Part shown: piece by piece, positions 38,401-50,540 of the stretch
How the letters are laid out: each line of letters opens with the position of its first letter
How positions within the stretch are numbered: position 1 is the stretch's first letter
Assembly (NCBI RefSeq): GCF_011075055.1
Contig: NC_058139.1
Coordinates: 11,987,584-12,051,583, forward strand
Length of the DNA stretch: 64,000 nt
Source: Mangifera indica
Lineage: Eukaryota > Streptophyta > Magnoliopsida > Sapindales > Anacardiaceae
Direction of reading: 5' to 3'
Translations under genes and position numbers: made by a program
The notes under the pieces: model-generated
What the model was told of the DNA's origin: nothing
The model's database searches: none
What the model saw: only the letters and a program-made list of their open reading frames with translations

Positions 38401-41317
38401 ATGGAGACACAGCTTTCATGGCGAGTGAGATTATCCTTCAAGAACGCTACTATTTTCATTACTGTTATGAATGTAATCGCTTCTCTTTTCATGCTTCACT
38501 TCTTTCTGTCGTCGCGTAACAACCTCTCCTCTAATCAACTCAGTTCAGGTCTCTCTTTTCCTTCATAAGTCCTCTACCTTTATCAACGTTTTGACTAAAA
38601 TAACTAAATATGTCATCTGGCTGTTGGATAATTTTGCTGGTTGTTATTTGTTTTTGTTCATTTATTGGTGAATGGTTGATGGTTCGGTGTTTGGTGAGAT
38701 GTGGTGATTTACTTTTTCGTTTAAGCTGGGATTTTTGGATTTTGGGTATTGGATATTTATGTTGGTTAGGGTGATTTTTTTCAAAATTTGTCTGCTTTTT
38801 CTTTTATTTATCTGGGGTTAGATTATGGGTATTGTATGAATTGATTCTGAACTGAACTTGATTATTGGTTTATGGTAGTATTGCTGGTGAAATGTGTGAG
38901 AACTTCTCTGTTGGGTTAGATGGGTTTTTTCTGTTGTTAATGCTATGCCGCCATAGGGGAGGGTTTGATTCATGGTGGTAGGTCTTGGAATATGGGTTGA
39001 AAATTTAGTGTTGATATATGCTTGATGAATTTCGTGATTTGAAAAAATGTCTTATTAATTAATATGGGGATTTTTAACCGCTCAGTACTCTGTTCTTGGA
39101 TGTTTCCAGAAATTAGGTTCAGTTGTTCTCTATAGTTTAACTGGTTGTTATTGAATTCTTTTTAAGTATTTTCTTGTTAATCTTCAAACTGATATTTACT
39201 CCTATCCGTCATTTTATTTAAGTTTGTTTTTAAGAAATGACCAATCTTGAAAGTTTGGATTTTCCAAATTTATGCCATGCTGTGTTTGTGTTCCCAAATC
39301 TATTTACTAATTTATACCTTAATGAGGATTTTCTTGACTTGTTGGTCACTTACTTTCACTTTCTGTTCATCGCTGTTCACTAGATCTGTGTACGGTGAAC
39401 ATTATCACTAACAAGTAAAGTATACTTTTTTCTTTTTTGGATTTAAGATTTCTTATCTTTGATCCTTCTCACACAAGACCAAAGACTGAGAATGGCCTTA
39501 TCTAAATTCCAAGGAGCCGTTACCTCCAAACTAAAAGTGATTTTCAGTAGTCTTAAATAGTTCATAATCAAGGATCTAGAAGACGCCTTTCCCTTTTCCA
39601 ATTTGAAGTGCTAAAAATTGGTGATTTTAACACAAATATAAGTAAGGTATTTTATATGAATAAAATAAAATTTCAAATTTCTATTTGTACTCTCTTTACT
39701 AAAGGTGAAAGTACATAGAAACACCATTCTACTCAGTTATAGATGAAAACATTTATGTCAGTTAAATTCATTTATATCAGTTGCATAGCCCTAAAGGATT
39801 GTTGTTTATGTGAGTGGTTCCTAAATTTCTTTGTGGCGTTATCTCCCTTTTCATTGTTGGGATGATGTCCTAAAGTCAGCCTAGTTTTCTATACACGTGG
39901 GATTTAAAAGGGTAAGCTTGTTAATTACCAAATTTTTACTTGTATCCAATTTGTTTTTGTCAGGATTGAAATTTATGGGTTTTGTTGTAGTTGAATCTAA
40001 CATGTAAGGTTTAATTTTAGGGTTATGTCATTAGTGAATCTATGCTGTGAGAGGTGTTATTGGTAATAAGTAGCAGGTGTAGAACTCAAAATTGTCATTT
40101 TTATTATATATATTCAATTTAATGAAATGTATCAATTGCCTTCCCCATTCTTGTCGCCCAAAGACCAGATACCATGATCAATTATGTGTTTTCTGTGAAT
40201 GTTATACATCCTTTGTCTTTCCCATTCATGCAGTGCAAAGACTGAAAGTATGATTTGATTGCCTGTTTTTCTTGTCTAAATATTATATCTAGAAAATACA
40301 TGTACAAATGCTACATCTTGACAAGTACAAACGAATGATGTGTAATCATGTGATTGAGTGATCAAATTGTTAACTTTATCTTTAATTTAAAATCTCTCAA
40401 TCATATGATGACACGTTTGTTTGTTTATATCTGTTAGTACCAAAACGTTTGTATATGAAGTATTATTGTTAACACCTATATCTGAATATCTTATCGGTAT
40501 TTCTACCTTTAACTGATTACCTTGTTGAAAGTTCCGTAGATTTTGTACATGTTTTTTTTATGCCATTGATTGGTTGTCAATGGCCTTGCTATTTCACTCA
40601 AAGTTGTATATAATTATTTGAATGCAGTTCAGCTCAAGTACATCAAAGAATCAGAAGAAATTCGCCTTGCTATGCAACCGCTGGAGCTTATAAAAAGAGT
40701 AAGCATTCTTTGGCTTCTTGATTTAAATGCAAATTTGTTGAACCTCCAATAAAAAAAATATAAATGTACAAAATATAAAACAAGTGATTCATAGTAGTTC
40801 AACATGTACGTGTGCTCAAGCTTTCTTTGCAAGTTTTCTTAGCTTCTTGATTATTTTTTGTTAGTGTCAAATATCTTTTCTCATTCAAGTTGGACTGCTT
40901 TTACTGGTAAAACCTATTGGAGATCATGATCATACATCTTTTAGTCAGTATCAATTCTTTTTCTATATTTTCAGGTGAGGGAAATTCAGCAAGAAGTAAA
41001 CACAGAACCCAAAAATGCTCAACAGAAAGATGCAAAGCAGACAGCAGCAGTTGATCTTTCTAATAGGTTGAAGGATCTACATTCTGCCAATGATGCTGCC
41101 AACTTAAAAGGTGTCTTACTGTTATGTTGCCCTTAAGAATTTCTGCTTTTCCTTTCTTTTTTCTTATACTTTCATCTGGATTGAGAATGTGGTGAAAAGG
41201 TTATTTTACTAATACTTAGTACCTTAACCAGCTTTAGAAGAATGGCGGAAACGAAAAATGGAGCGAGCCAGGCAACGTCAGCTGGAAAAAAATGCTACTA
41301 CCACCTCTCAAGCATGA
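38401..41317 (+). CDS. small single-pass membrane protein with a charged, probably coiled-coil tail (144 aa)
   Basis: Four exons, 38401-38548, 40628-40698, 40975-41110 and 41238-41317, join in frame through GT-AG introns. The protein begins METQLSWRVRLSFKNATIF, followed by one hydrophobic segment (about residues 16-37, ATIFITVMNVIASLFMLHFF) and then a highly charged helix-prone tail rich in E, K, Q and R (VQLKYIKESEEIRLAMQPLE..., EEWRKRKMERARQRQLEK). The basic residues before the hydrophobic segment suggest a signal anchor. Clean splicing and even coding character make this a real gene. It looks like a conserved plant protein of unknown function; I cannot name it. The first intron is about 2.1 kb. 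Confidence 0.85.
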
Positions 41318-41730
41318 GTCACATTCTGCCCCAGATAAGTGATGCTGTTAATAATTGTAGCATCAAAAGCTCGGAAGACTGCTTTGAGCATACTTTAAAA
41401 TTTAAAGTTCTCATTCACATGTTTATGCAATATTTTAGGACGCTTTTTGCTTTTAGCCATAGAATATAACAGTTATCTTAATTACAGAACAGTAATAAAA
41501 CCAAAACAAAACAGAACAAAATTAGGAGTCAATGGTTCTGCAATTTATAATTCACATTATGCTTCTTTGTTTACAAGGAACACTTTTTACCCAACGGCAT
41601 CGGAAAGCCAAATAACAATGAAAACAAGTAGCTTGAAGAATAAAATATCTTGAACTTGAAATACAGTTTGTGTACATCTCATACATCACAGTTGCCATAT
41701 TCTACAGCAGCATTATATCATGCCTAACAA

Positions 41731-44028
41731 TTAATTACACAGCATCATCAACTCACGATGGCCTGTTGCTGCCTTTTTACATGTTTCTGGCCTCCAAGTG
41801 ACTTGATAATCTGTCTTCTCCCATTCTCCAGGCTTTTTCCCCCTGTCAACCTCCTAAAACAGCAACTAAGAGAAAGAAATTTAAAAGAATAGTGATTGAC
41901 TGGATTTGCTCCATCCATTTATACATGCACCGTGACAGTATGTACAAGTTCATCTGTGTTCAATCAAATATGTACAGAATATTAGTACAAGCTCATTACG
42001 ATAAAAGTTGCAAAACCTTGGGATGGCTACAGCCAGTGGGAGAGCAAAAACAGACTTCCCTCCTTGCGGGATGACTACACCCAGTGGGATAGCAAAAACA
42101 GACTTCCTTAAGTCCATAATGGTTATAATATCGAACAGTCAGCAGAAGTCAGTGCAGCAGCACCCATTGCTTATTGGAGCAAATTCACACACCGAATTTT
42201 ACAATTTTCTTCCTTCGTGATGACAGCACTCATTCTTCTTCTTGCGACGACAATGTCTAGGACAATGAACTCATTGCAAGAGAATGAAAAGATGCAGAAA
42301 TATAGATGATGAGTCAAAGCTAAAGGACAACCAATACCACAGCTACATTTAAAGCACCACTTCCCGAGAAAAAAAACGAGGACCCAAAAATTCTGAGGGG
42401 ATGCTTGTAAAAACTCCTGAATTTTGTATAATCTGATTCTGATTTTCATCTGCCAATGATAAGTGTGGTATGTCACATCAACACAATCATATTTGCAGAT
42501 TCTCATTAATTTGTCATAATTTAAAAAAAAAGAAGAAGCGAATAAAACAAACAATAATAGCCCAATTCGCAATGAAATAATGGTCAATAACTATCATGTT
42601 TTCTAATTATATAAACAGTAAAAAGCAACATAATCTATATGCACATAGTAACCCAAAAACACCTAAGCCAATCAGAAAAATTCAGCGTCCAACTAAAACT
42701 CAGAAACAACTCTATCTGGTAGTCACAACCGAAAAATAAACTAAACAGACAAATCCAGAATCCAACCATGATCAAGAGATTAAAGCGTATAAATGATTAC
42801 AAAATGTTACACAGAAACTTGAGAGTAGCAAAAGCAAGAATACAATAATATAAATGCGTCAATTTATACCTGAACTGACAGCAGAAGCAAAGTAATTACC
42901 AGCCAGGAAGTAGCTTTCAGATCCTACCTAAAATTATGCCTATAAAAAACTAAAAGCGCTGTAAATGTCTAAACTCTATTTGCTCAACTAGTGAAACAGA
43001 CTGTTAGGATCCCAAGTGCAAGATATGGGACTTGGATCCCACATTGAAAAGTATGGACAACTAGTGTGGAGTTTATATGGTCTTGGGCTCTCCCATCTCA
43101 ATAGCTAGCTTTTGAGGTGTGGTTCTTCTAAGGTTCATATCATTTGGTATCAGAGTCATCATCATGTCTCCTAGTTGCAATCGTGCGGCGCGGGTGGTGA
43201 CGCCAGCATTGCAGTGTTCGCCCGGGGCTAACAGGGAGCTAGCGCACAACCAGCCCGCGTGGACGCCGGGGCTGCATAATATGGTGGTATGTTAGGATCC
43301 CAAGTGCAAAGTATGAGACTTGGATCCCACATTGGAAAGTATGGGCAACTAGTGTGAAGTTTATATGGCTTTGGGCTCTCCCATCTCAATAGCTAGCTTT
43401 TGAGGTGTGGTTCTCCTAAGGTTCGTATCACAGATTCAGTTAGATCTGCCCTTTCAGAAAAATTGAACTTCACACTTTTTGAACTACCAGTTCAGTTTCC
43501 TAAACCCAAAAACAGTGTAACTGGATTTAAGCATACAGGTGGTTCCTTGCAGTGCTACATTATTCAGGACAGCGGCCGTTAACCTGCAAGGCACTTTCAC
43601 TGAGAAGAGAACTACATACAAATTCAGAAGTTGTTGAACATTAAAAGAAATCCAAAATGGCTTCAACAGAAAACCACCAAGAAATTCCGACAGTTTGCCC
43701 TTTCCATGGGTTTTGGACTCAAGCATTTATTTTGCTTTAAGCTATAAGAGCTTGAGGAACTGATCCTGATAAGGAAACACAATAAATAGAAAGAATAAAA
43801 ACAGGATTTACCGTATCTAGTGAGGTTTCAGTGAGCTAATACACTTGCATCTAACCAAATGTCATACAATGTTACAACACAGATTCAAAGACAAAATCTA
43901 ACTAAATTTTATTTTTCCACATGTATGATACAAAGGCCTAGTCTACAGTAAAAAGTAGGCATCAGATGCATGCCTTTTTTCTCTCACTTTCTCCCTGCAC
44001 TTACAGTAAGTTTAAAATGTTCTTCCAT
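41731..44028 (-). CDS. small membrane-anchored or secreted protein (66 aa), three exons
   Basis: I assembled this gene from splice sites and phase: exon 1 44028-44005 (MEEHFKLT, donor ACT|GTAAGT), exon 2 42923-42870 (DLKATSWLVITLLLLSVQ, donor CAG|GTATAA), exon 3 41853-41731 (EVDRGKKPGEWEKTDYQV..., stop TAA). All three are a whole number of codons, all junctions are GT-AG in phase 0, and exon 3 has a strong pyrimidine tract before its TTTTAG acceptor. The product would have a hydrophobic segment at about residues 11-26, acting as signal peptide or anchor, and a charged tail of 40 residues with two cysteines. I do not recognise the family. Intron 1 contains a complete TRIM element. A further 5' UTR exon is possible, because a TAG acceptor-like site lies just before the ATG. 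Confidence 0.55.
42015..42107. repeat. 48-bp direct duplication
   Basis: Two adjacent copies of a block starting GGGATG(G/A)CTACA and ending 'agcaaaaacagacttcc', at 42020 and 42068. It lies within intron 2 of the 66-aa gene (minus strand). Confidence 0.85.
43002..43142 (+). repeat. left terminal repeat of TRIM
   Basis: 141 bp, very similar to 43290-43430. Confidence 0.9.
43290..43430 (+). repeat. right terminal repeat of TRIM
   Basis: 141 bp. It matches the left repeat except for scattered substitutions. Confidence 0.9.
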
Positions 44029-47000
44029 ATCTACAGAAACAATGGAGGAAACTAGGGCAGTTGACTGGAAACATAAAGGCGAATCAATATGTAAGCAATA
44101 TAGCAAGCCTCCTATAAACATAAAAAAGAAACGGTCAGAAATTTGATTACTATATTGTCCCTTTCTCTTTCTCTATACAATTTTTGAGTTAGACGGAAAA
44201 CTACAAGATTAGTATATAACAACTTATTATACTATTTCTTAATTATGTGGATGCTATACATCTTAATATTTGCTCATGTGACCTTTATACACAACATACA
44301 GAATTGAAGTCTTAACTGGAAGTTGAAGAACTTTTTTCTCTAGTTTAAAAGTAAATTAGCATCAACGCAATTGGTATTCTCACTTGTTTTTCCGCAATAA
44401 GCATTAATGTTCAGTTATAAAGGCAACTAGCATAGTTATCATTTACCATTTATCACTAAAACGATATTTGCAAAATTCAGTTATCCAACTTTCATATACC
44501 ACATTAGCACACATGTGCAACCATCATTTGTTTCGGATGGTGATTTTCTCTTGAAAGAAAGAAATCTCTATTTAAAGACGCAATTCCATATTCATCTATT
44601 GGGACTCTCTAACAATGGCCAGTGAAACAGCTGAAATCTCAATCATGTATTCAATGTCCTACAATTATATAGCATATGAGTATTTAATTCTTCGGCATCA
44701 CTTTTACCAAAGTACTTCTAATCGTTTTTTGCACTTTTCTAGCTTTAAATCCACCAAAGTTCCCTCTCACTGGCCATAAATTTGCATAGACTACTATTTA
44801 TAAAATTATCCAATTCATTATCATTAAATACAACTAAGATGGGAACAGGTATCAAAATTGATGCAACTGCCTCTAGCATTACAGAATCCTACACCTTAAA
44901 AGCTTTAAAGACTTTCCATATTCACAACAATATATTTAACTACCATGTAAGATGAACTCTCTCATGACATTGATGCATTTTCTGCAAGCCAAAGCATGGT
45001 ACTTAACGTGAAGCTTCAAATAAGTATATTAAATTATAGGGCAATTTGTTAATCAGTAATTTATGTTCCCAAAGTTTGCCAAAAACCCCGTCATTGGCCC
45101 GGGCTACAGCTGGCTGGCACTATCACAGGTACAACTCAGGCATAGCTCAGGATACCAACCTTAGAGGAAGCAAAGAATACCAGTGATGGATTAAGACTAC
45201 AAAAAGGTTCAAAAGTAACATAATCAATGAATTAAGACTAAATAAAGGGATAGCAGAGTTTTTTGAATTGTTGACTCTCAACCATTGTCATAAAAGAATA
45301 TGCCTCCCAACTCTTTTTGAATATATAAGCCTATATAAAGTGTAAAATGCAATTCAATAGCAGGAAACTTTCAAATTTTAGTAGTTGTTTAGTTGAATCC
45401 AAATATATCCCTTCTTGGAAATAGGTTTAAATTAATGGTTTTGCTTTCTACAATAATCATTCATAATGTATTGCTAGGTAATTTATGGGGATGAGTAAGT
45501 CCATGGGCCCATAACTCTTATGCCTAGCATTAGTTCCTCAAATGAAATCTAGGAATACAGATTCACCTTAGTCCACACAGCCACATGAATAATAAAGGAC
45601 AATTGAGAAAATAGAAGCATAGTATTATGCCTACCAATGAAAAGTAATTGCAGATAAATAGAACTTTAAGCAGGCCAATTTTGAGGACTATGGTGGTGGG
45701 CTGTGTTGGAGCATGCCTAGGGGTTGTGTTAGGCCTAGGCCCGCTAGGATTGAAAGGCCCGTGGCACAGCCCAAGGGTCATGCCTTCGTGGGCTGGCCTG
45801 TGTGCTTTTGCAGGTCATCCCACCATATTACAATATTTCATTAATTTTTTTTATTTTTAATTATTTTTAATATTTAAATAATTTTTCGCAAACCATACCA
45901 GGCCAACCGTCGGCCTTACCCCAAGGCCTTGACATAGCCTACTACAATAGCGGGCCGTGCCGCCCCCCTTGACATGTCTAACTTAACCTTCGAATTATTT
46001 CACTCACAGATGTGAAAGAGATAAAGTTTAACCGTGGTCTCCTGCTCTTTCAAAAGCATGCATCATAGCGAGCCAATTTATGATGATTCGCAATGAACCA
46101 ATACTGATAAAATTCAACCCAATCACAATTATTGGGACCAAACCCTGCCACACTGGTCATGCTAAAAATAGCATAAATGAAGCGTCTTAATAAAACTGAA
46201 ACATGCATGTAATATTGAATTAAAAGAGCCACACAAAGTAACTTATGATGCTACACCAACATAAAAGAGAATAGACTTTAAGTGAAGAATATCTGCAAGA
46301 AGCAACAAGTGTAATGAAAAAAAATCATGAATGATATCTGTGAGGGGTCTAAAAGTCAAATAAAGAGGCATGAAAGTCCATTATCAGGTCAACATCAATC
46401 AAAGACAAATACTACAATCACAAATTTCATTGTAAACACTGATGGACACTTGTCTCAAGGGATTCACTGGACCTTAAATACGGATCTGTGTTTCTCGTGA
46501 GAGAATCTACTAGACCTAAATATTAATTCGGGGCATTTATAGTTTAACCTTTTATGTCAAATGGTCACAAAAAGTAACTTTAAATAAAAGCCCTGAAAAC
46601 AGATTCCATTTGTGTTATATATATGCATCTGTTATTTTCTTTTGCCTGTATCTAGATTTAGTTTGGTCTAGTCCATGTTACATACAGGGTGCAATTTAAA
46701 GCTTAAAATTAATGTTGGATTCTTATATGTTAGTTTAAGCTTCTCAATAGTTGGTTTCTTAACTGGTCCAATGGCTGAAAATGTAAGTAGCAGTACTGGG
46801 TTTCCATCTAACTCACTTAAACAATGATCAATTCAAGTGCAAAAAATAACTATTAAATAGTTGACATCATTTATGAGCTTTTCTATCTCCTAAGGCTCAA
46901 TCTTTCCAAAGTACTCAACTATTTGATGACTGTATATGAAGTTGCACAAGGAATAACAGACCTAGCACCTCATTATAGATGACAAAATTGACATTTAACT

Positions 47001-47179
47001 AAGGTTACAACAAAACTGAGAAAGACATCAATAAATGTTTAAACAAAATGAAATTTTGGTGCAAGCCTAAATATAAATACTGACAATTGCAGAGATTCAA
47101 AATTGAATTTTACCTCAATGCATCATGTCATCAATGCTGCGCTGTGACAAACAAAAATGATAACATCTCTATGAACTAT
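44029..47179. other. intergenic between the 66-aa gene and SUVH9
   Basis: About 3.1 kb without a supported gene. It should hold the promoter and any 5' UTR exon of the 66-aa gene and the 3' UTR of SUVH9. A GC-rich repeat-like block lies at about 45671-45980. Confidence 0.5.
45671..45980. mobile_element. possible hAT-type element, GC-rich ends
   Basis: About 310 bp with 'ctaggcccgctagg' and 'cgggccgtgccgcc' blocks near the ends and an AT-rich middle. The right end reads TAGACATGTCAAGGGG when inverted, like other plant hAT MITEs. The left end and the 8-bp flanks (ACTTTAAG, ACTTAACC) match only partly. Confidence 0.4.
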
Positions 47180-49165
47180 TCAGTTGCAAATAGCAAGTTT
47201 CCCTGTCCACTCATCAGCCACCCCATAATCAAGACTTAGCTCTCTCAAAGGAGGGATGTTCTCCATTGCGAAAACCATAAGGTGGGGGAACATCAAGTTA
47301 TTGTGATCATACAACACAAACTGAACCATCACATTTGGTGTTGGACTGTGACTAATATAACAAGCAACATTTCGCATTCTTGATACATCCATTGCAAAAT
47401 CCAGAGGTGGTATAGAGGGATAAGACGGGCGCATGTAATCAGAAAATACCTGAGACAAATCCCCCCACTCTGTCCATCTTGAAGAAAAGCGATTTGGGTA
47501 AATCAAACTATCACCATTCATAGCAAAAATTTGTGCTTGCTCCATCGTTAGAACCACCCCAGTATATTCGCATATAAAAGAACCAGCATGTATCAAGCCC
47601 AAAGACCTAACTCCCCAACCTGTCTCCCTTGACCTAAACACTTCCAATCTATTTCTCAACCCTCTTTGACAAACACGGTTTCTACAATTTGGCGGACACT
47701 TACAAAACACCCCACATTCAAATATTACCGGCTTCCCTCTCACAAGACTACCATTACCATTATAAGCAAACTCACCCCCATTCTTCAAAGCACAAAAACA
47801 ACCATCAGTACAACCCAAAACACAATCACATCCAGAACCATTACTCCCTTGATTCAGCACAAATGGAGGAAACACAGTCTTCACCAAGTAATCATAATAC
47901 AAAGGATCATGATCCTTATCAATATCATTAAACAAAAGCACCGGCACATTCTCCTTCTTGTTCGATATGTCTAGACTAAGATAACCCATCGGCCTTAATG
48001 TTGTTGGCTTACTCCTAAGACTCTCAGCAAACCTCAAAATTGAACTACCCATTTCCGGTTGCCCATCAATTCTCACTAGTTTATACTTGTAGACACCAAA
48101 ACCAGACTTACCCACATCAAACCAACAATCAATGATTTTATACAAACCATCATAAGCATACACTTTATTACTCAAACTACGTTCATATTTGATGCCTCTT
48201 ATGACTCTTACTTCAATCCCATAATGCATACTCCTCTCCAAAGCAAGATTCCCTCCTTCCAACTTCTGATGTTCACATTGCTTATTAAATTTATCTTGCC
48301 CACCATGTCCAGTGTAAATTATAACATCCCCTGCATCTTCATCGTCTTCATAACCGCCGGAAACAATGACACTCGTCGCAATAGGCTCTCCATTCGAGCT
48401 TTGACTGCCAGGCAAGTAATCAATCCCTGCTTGAGCCTGACCATGTAATCCAACAACACACAACTCCATTCTAAAGAAGAACAAGTCACCAATTTGAACA
48501 CCAGGGATCGATCCCACGATTCTTTTATCACGATTAAGCCACAAACCGCGATCTTTCATCACTGAAGAAGCGATTAAATCGCCACGTGCCCTCTTCACCT
48601 GACCTTCTCCCCTTCTTTTCTCGTCTTCATCTACGGCAAAAATGCGCAGAGAATCATAAACCATTCTTGTTCTTCTAACAACATCACGAAAGTACCTCTC
48701 ATCTTCGAGGTTCAAATCCGTAACACGGACAAGCTCCGAGGATCGTTTTGAAGGTTTTGGACGCGGCGAAACAACAGGCTTTGATAGTTGGTTCTCTTGG
48801 TTTACAGGCACAATAGCGCGAGAATCAGGGTCCAAGACATCGACGTCGCCATATTGTTCCATTCTTTTAGCGAAAGCTGTGCGGAAGAGCTCGGAGATTC
48901 GGAAGAACTCGGAGTAGACGTTGTCTTGATCAGAAGACTGAGAGGCAGGGGTATTTTCGGAATTCTTGAAGAATGTAGGGGTAGAACTGGAAATGAGCGG
49001 CTCATGGTGGTTTTGTGGGCATTCAAGCTGAAGCGTCTCGATAGGTTCGTCCAATGGTTCGGACTTGGGTTCGATTTTAGGGACTAAGAGCGCAGTAGTG
49101 GCAGCGGAGGGAGTAACAGGCGACGGTAAGAGATTGAGGTCTTGAAATGGAACAATAGAACCCAT
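47180..49165 (-). CDS. SUVH9: SUVH9/SUVH2-type SRA-SET protein (RNA-directed DNA methylation)
   Basis: Intronless, 661 residues, good ATG at 49163-49165. Layout: a proline- and serine-rich N-terminal part; a two-helix region (SSELVRVTDLNLEDERYFRD, about 142-180); an SRA domain at about 215-365 (VGSIPGVQIGDLFFFRMELC, SVIVSGGYEDDEDAGDVIIY) that binds methylated cytosine; a cysteine-rich pre-SET at 446-495; and SET at about 503-650. The protein ends at LSLDYGVADEWTGKLAICN with no post-SET cysteines. The usual NHS motif reads CYISHS. Both features, and the exact C-terminus, match SUVH2/SUVH9, which lack methyltransferase activity and instead recruit RNA polymerase V to methylated DNA. The SRA domain has extended acidic loop residues EDDED. 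I prefer SUVH9 over SUVH2 from overall similarity but cannot exclude the paralogue. Confidence 0.92.
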   Translation of the reverse strand: MGSIVPFQDLNLLPSPVTPSAATTALLVPKIEPKSEPLDEPIETLQLECPQNHHEPLISSSTPTFFKNSENTPASQSSDQDNVYSEFFRISELFRTAFAKRMEQYGDVDVLDPDSRAIVPVNQENQLSKPVVSPRPKPSKRSSELVRVTDLNLEDERYFRDVVRRTRMVYDSLRIFAVDEDEKRRGEGQVKRARGDLIASSVMKDRGLWLNRDKRIVGSIPGVQIGDLFFFRMELCVVGLHGQAQAGIDYLPGSQSSNGEPIATSVIVSGGYEDDEDAGDVIIYTGHGGQDKFNKQCEHQKLEGGNLALERSMHYGIEVRVIRGIKYERSLSNKVYAYDGLYKIIDCWFDVGKSGFGVYKYKLVRIDGQPEMGSSILRFAESLRSKPTTLRPMGYLSLDISNKKENVPVLLFNDIDKDHDPLYYDYLVKTVFPPFVLNQGSNGSGCDCVLGCTDGCFCALKNGGEFAYNGNGSLVRGKPVIFECGVFCKCPPNCRNRVCQRGLRNRLEVFRSRETGWGVRSLGLIHAGSFICEYTGVVLTMEQAQIFAMNGDSLIYPNRFSSRWTEWGDLSQVFSDYMRPSYPSIPPLDFAMDVSRMRNVACYISHSPTPNVMVQFVLYDHNNLMFPHLMVFAMENIPPLRELSLDYGVADEWTGKLAICN

Positions 49166-50540
49166 TTTTAAGAATGATTGAAAGTTGAATGAGGGAGGGA
49201 AAATGGGTTCGGCTAGGGTTTTAGAGAGATTAAGGAACTCTCATGGTGGTTGTTCTCAAGAAGAAAGACAAAGAAGAGAGTTTTCAATGTCTGAAAGGTT
49301 TTTATTCTTTTTTAACCAAAAAAAACAGGTGCCAAATTTTGTTCATGGAAACAGCGTGAGCCTCACTCTCACAACTGAAGTTTATTCACTCAATTTTTTT
49401 TTTCTTTTTAAAGAAAAACTTTAACTCACCAACAACCCCTCCAACAAATTAATAAATGTGTAATAAAAACAGATGTAAATAAATTCACTTAAAATATTTT
49501 AAATAATTTAATTATTTATTTTATTTTTATTTTTAAAATAATTTAATTATATCTTAATACAATAATATCTTTAAATTTATTTATTTATTTAAATTAATTA
49601 ATTTAAAATATAAATTATTAAATATTTAATTAACTTAGTTAATTATTTATTTTAGATTAATTTTTTAATCAAATTCTTAACATCTCATTTAATTTTAAAT
49701 AGTTATTCAAAATAAAAGATAAAAGTTGGTTTAATACTTTTAATTTATTAAATAAATAATAGTATGATTTTGAATTAAAAATAAAAAATAAATTTACATT
49801 TCGTGTCGTTATATTCTAGACTCTTCTATCTAGGAAAAGTCAATTTTAGATTTTAAAAAAATTATAAAAAGTTTGCATCTATAATAAAATATATTAAAAT
49901 ATAAACTAATGTTATCATTGTGTTCTAGACTCTTCTTCTGAGAAAAAGTCAAAAAGACTTATATATCCAAAAATATATTCAAAATTTAAATCTTATTTGA
50001 GCTGTTGATTTGGAATCATTTTCAATAATTAATTTTTTAATATTAATATTATTTTATTTCGTTTGTCAATAATTAAATATTTTAATAATTTTTTATCATC
50101 AAAAAGATTACTAATGTATTCTTTATTTTAAAATAAATATATTAGCAATTTGATCAGATAAAAAAACTTCTAATTTATTATTAATGTGAAAATATTTTAG
50201 AATATATACAAAATAAATATTTATTATAAGACATGTTATTTTAACTAAACACACTACTAATTTATTTTATATAATCTTTGAAAGATATTATAAGTAAAAT
50301 AATATTTTAATATTTTTTATTATTGACAAATAATCACAATAATTATTTATACATACTAAATATATTAATAATTTTTATTCATTAATATTCTAGTTAATAT
50401 ATTTTTACGGTAAATAAAAAATTATCCCCACAAAAAACACTCTAGATATTATATCCTCTTATTGAAATAGGGATTATATTTACAAATGAGCAATACTATA
50501 TGTATTTACTTTAAAAGGAACTGAAAAAACTTTATGTTAA
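49166..50540. other. SUVH9 5' flank, then AT-rich intergenic DNA
   Basis: The first ~270 bp retain higher GC and probably hold the SUVH9 5' UTR and promoter. From about 49430 the DNA is very AT-rich with no feature I can define. Confidence 0.5.

Larger units (their letters stand above)
43002..43430 (+). mobile_element. TRIM (terminal-repeat retrotransposon in miniature)
   Basis: Two 141-bp terminal repeats (43002-43142 and 43290-43430), each TGTTAGGATCCC...TATCA, enclose 147 bp. A primer-binding site TGGTATCAGAGT at 43145-43156 follows the left repeat. Flanks CAGAC (42997-43001) and CAGAT (43431-43435) form a 5-bp duplication with one change. The interior is strikingly GC-rich for this region (cgtgcggcgcgggtgg and more) and has no coding capacity. 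It inserted into intron 1 of the 66-aa gene. Confidence 0.92.

Noticed and set aside
43632..43740. Short plus-strand ORF starting MASTENHQEIPTVC in a good context
   Set aside because: Only 27 codons, no partner exon, and it lies in an intron of a minus-strand gene. Probably chance.
47666..48531. Several open frames on both strands
   Set aside because: They are shadows of the intronless SUVH9 coding region.
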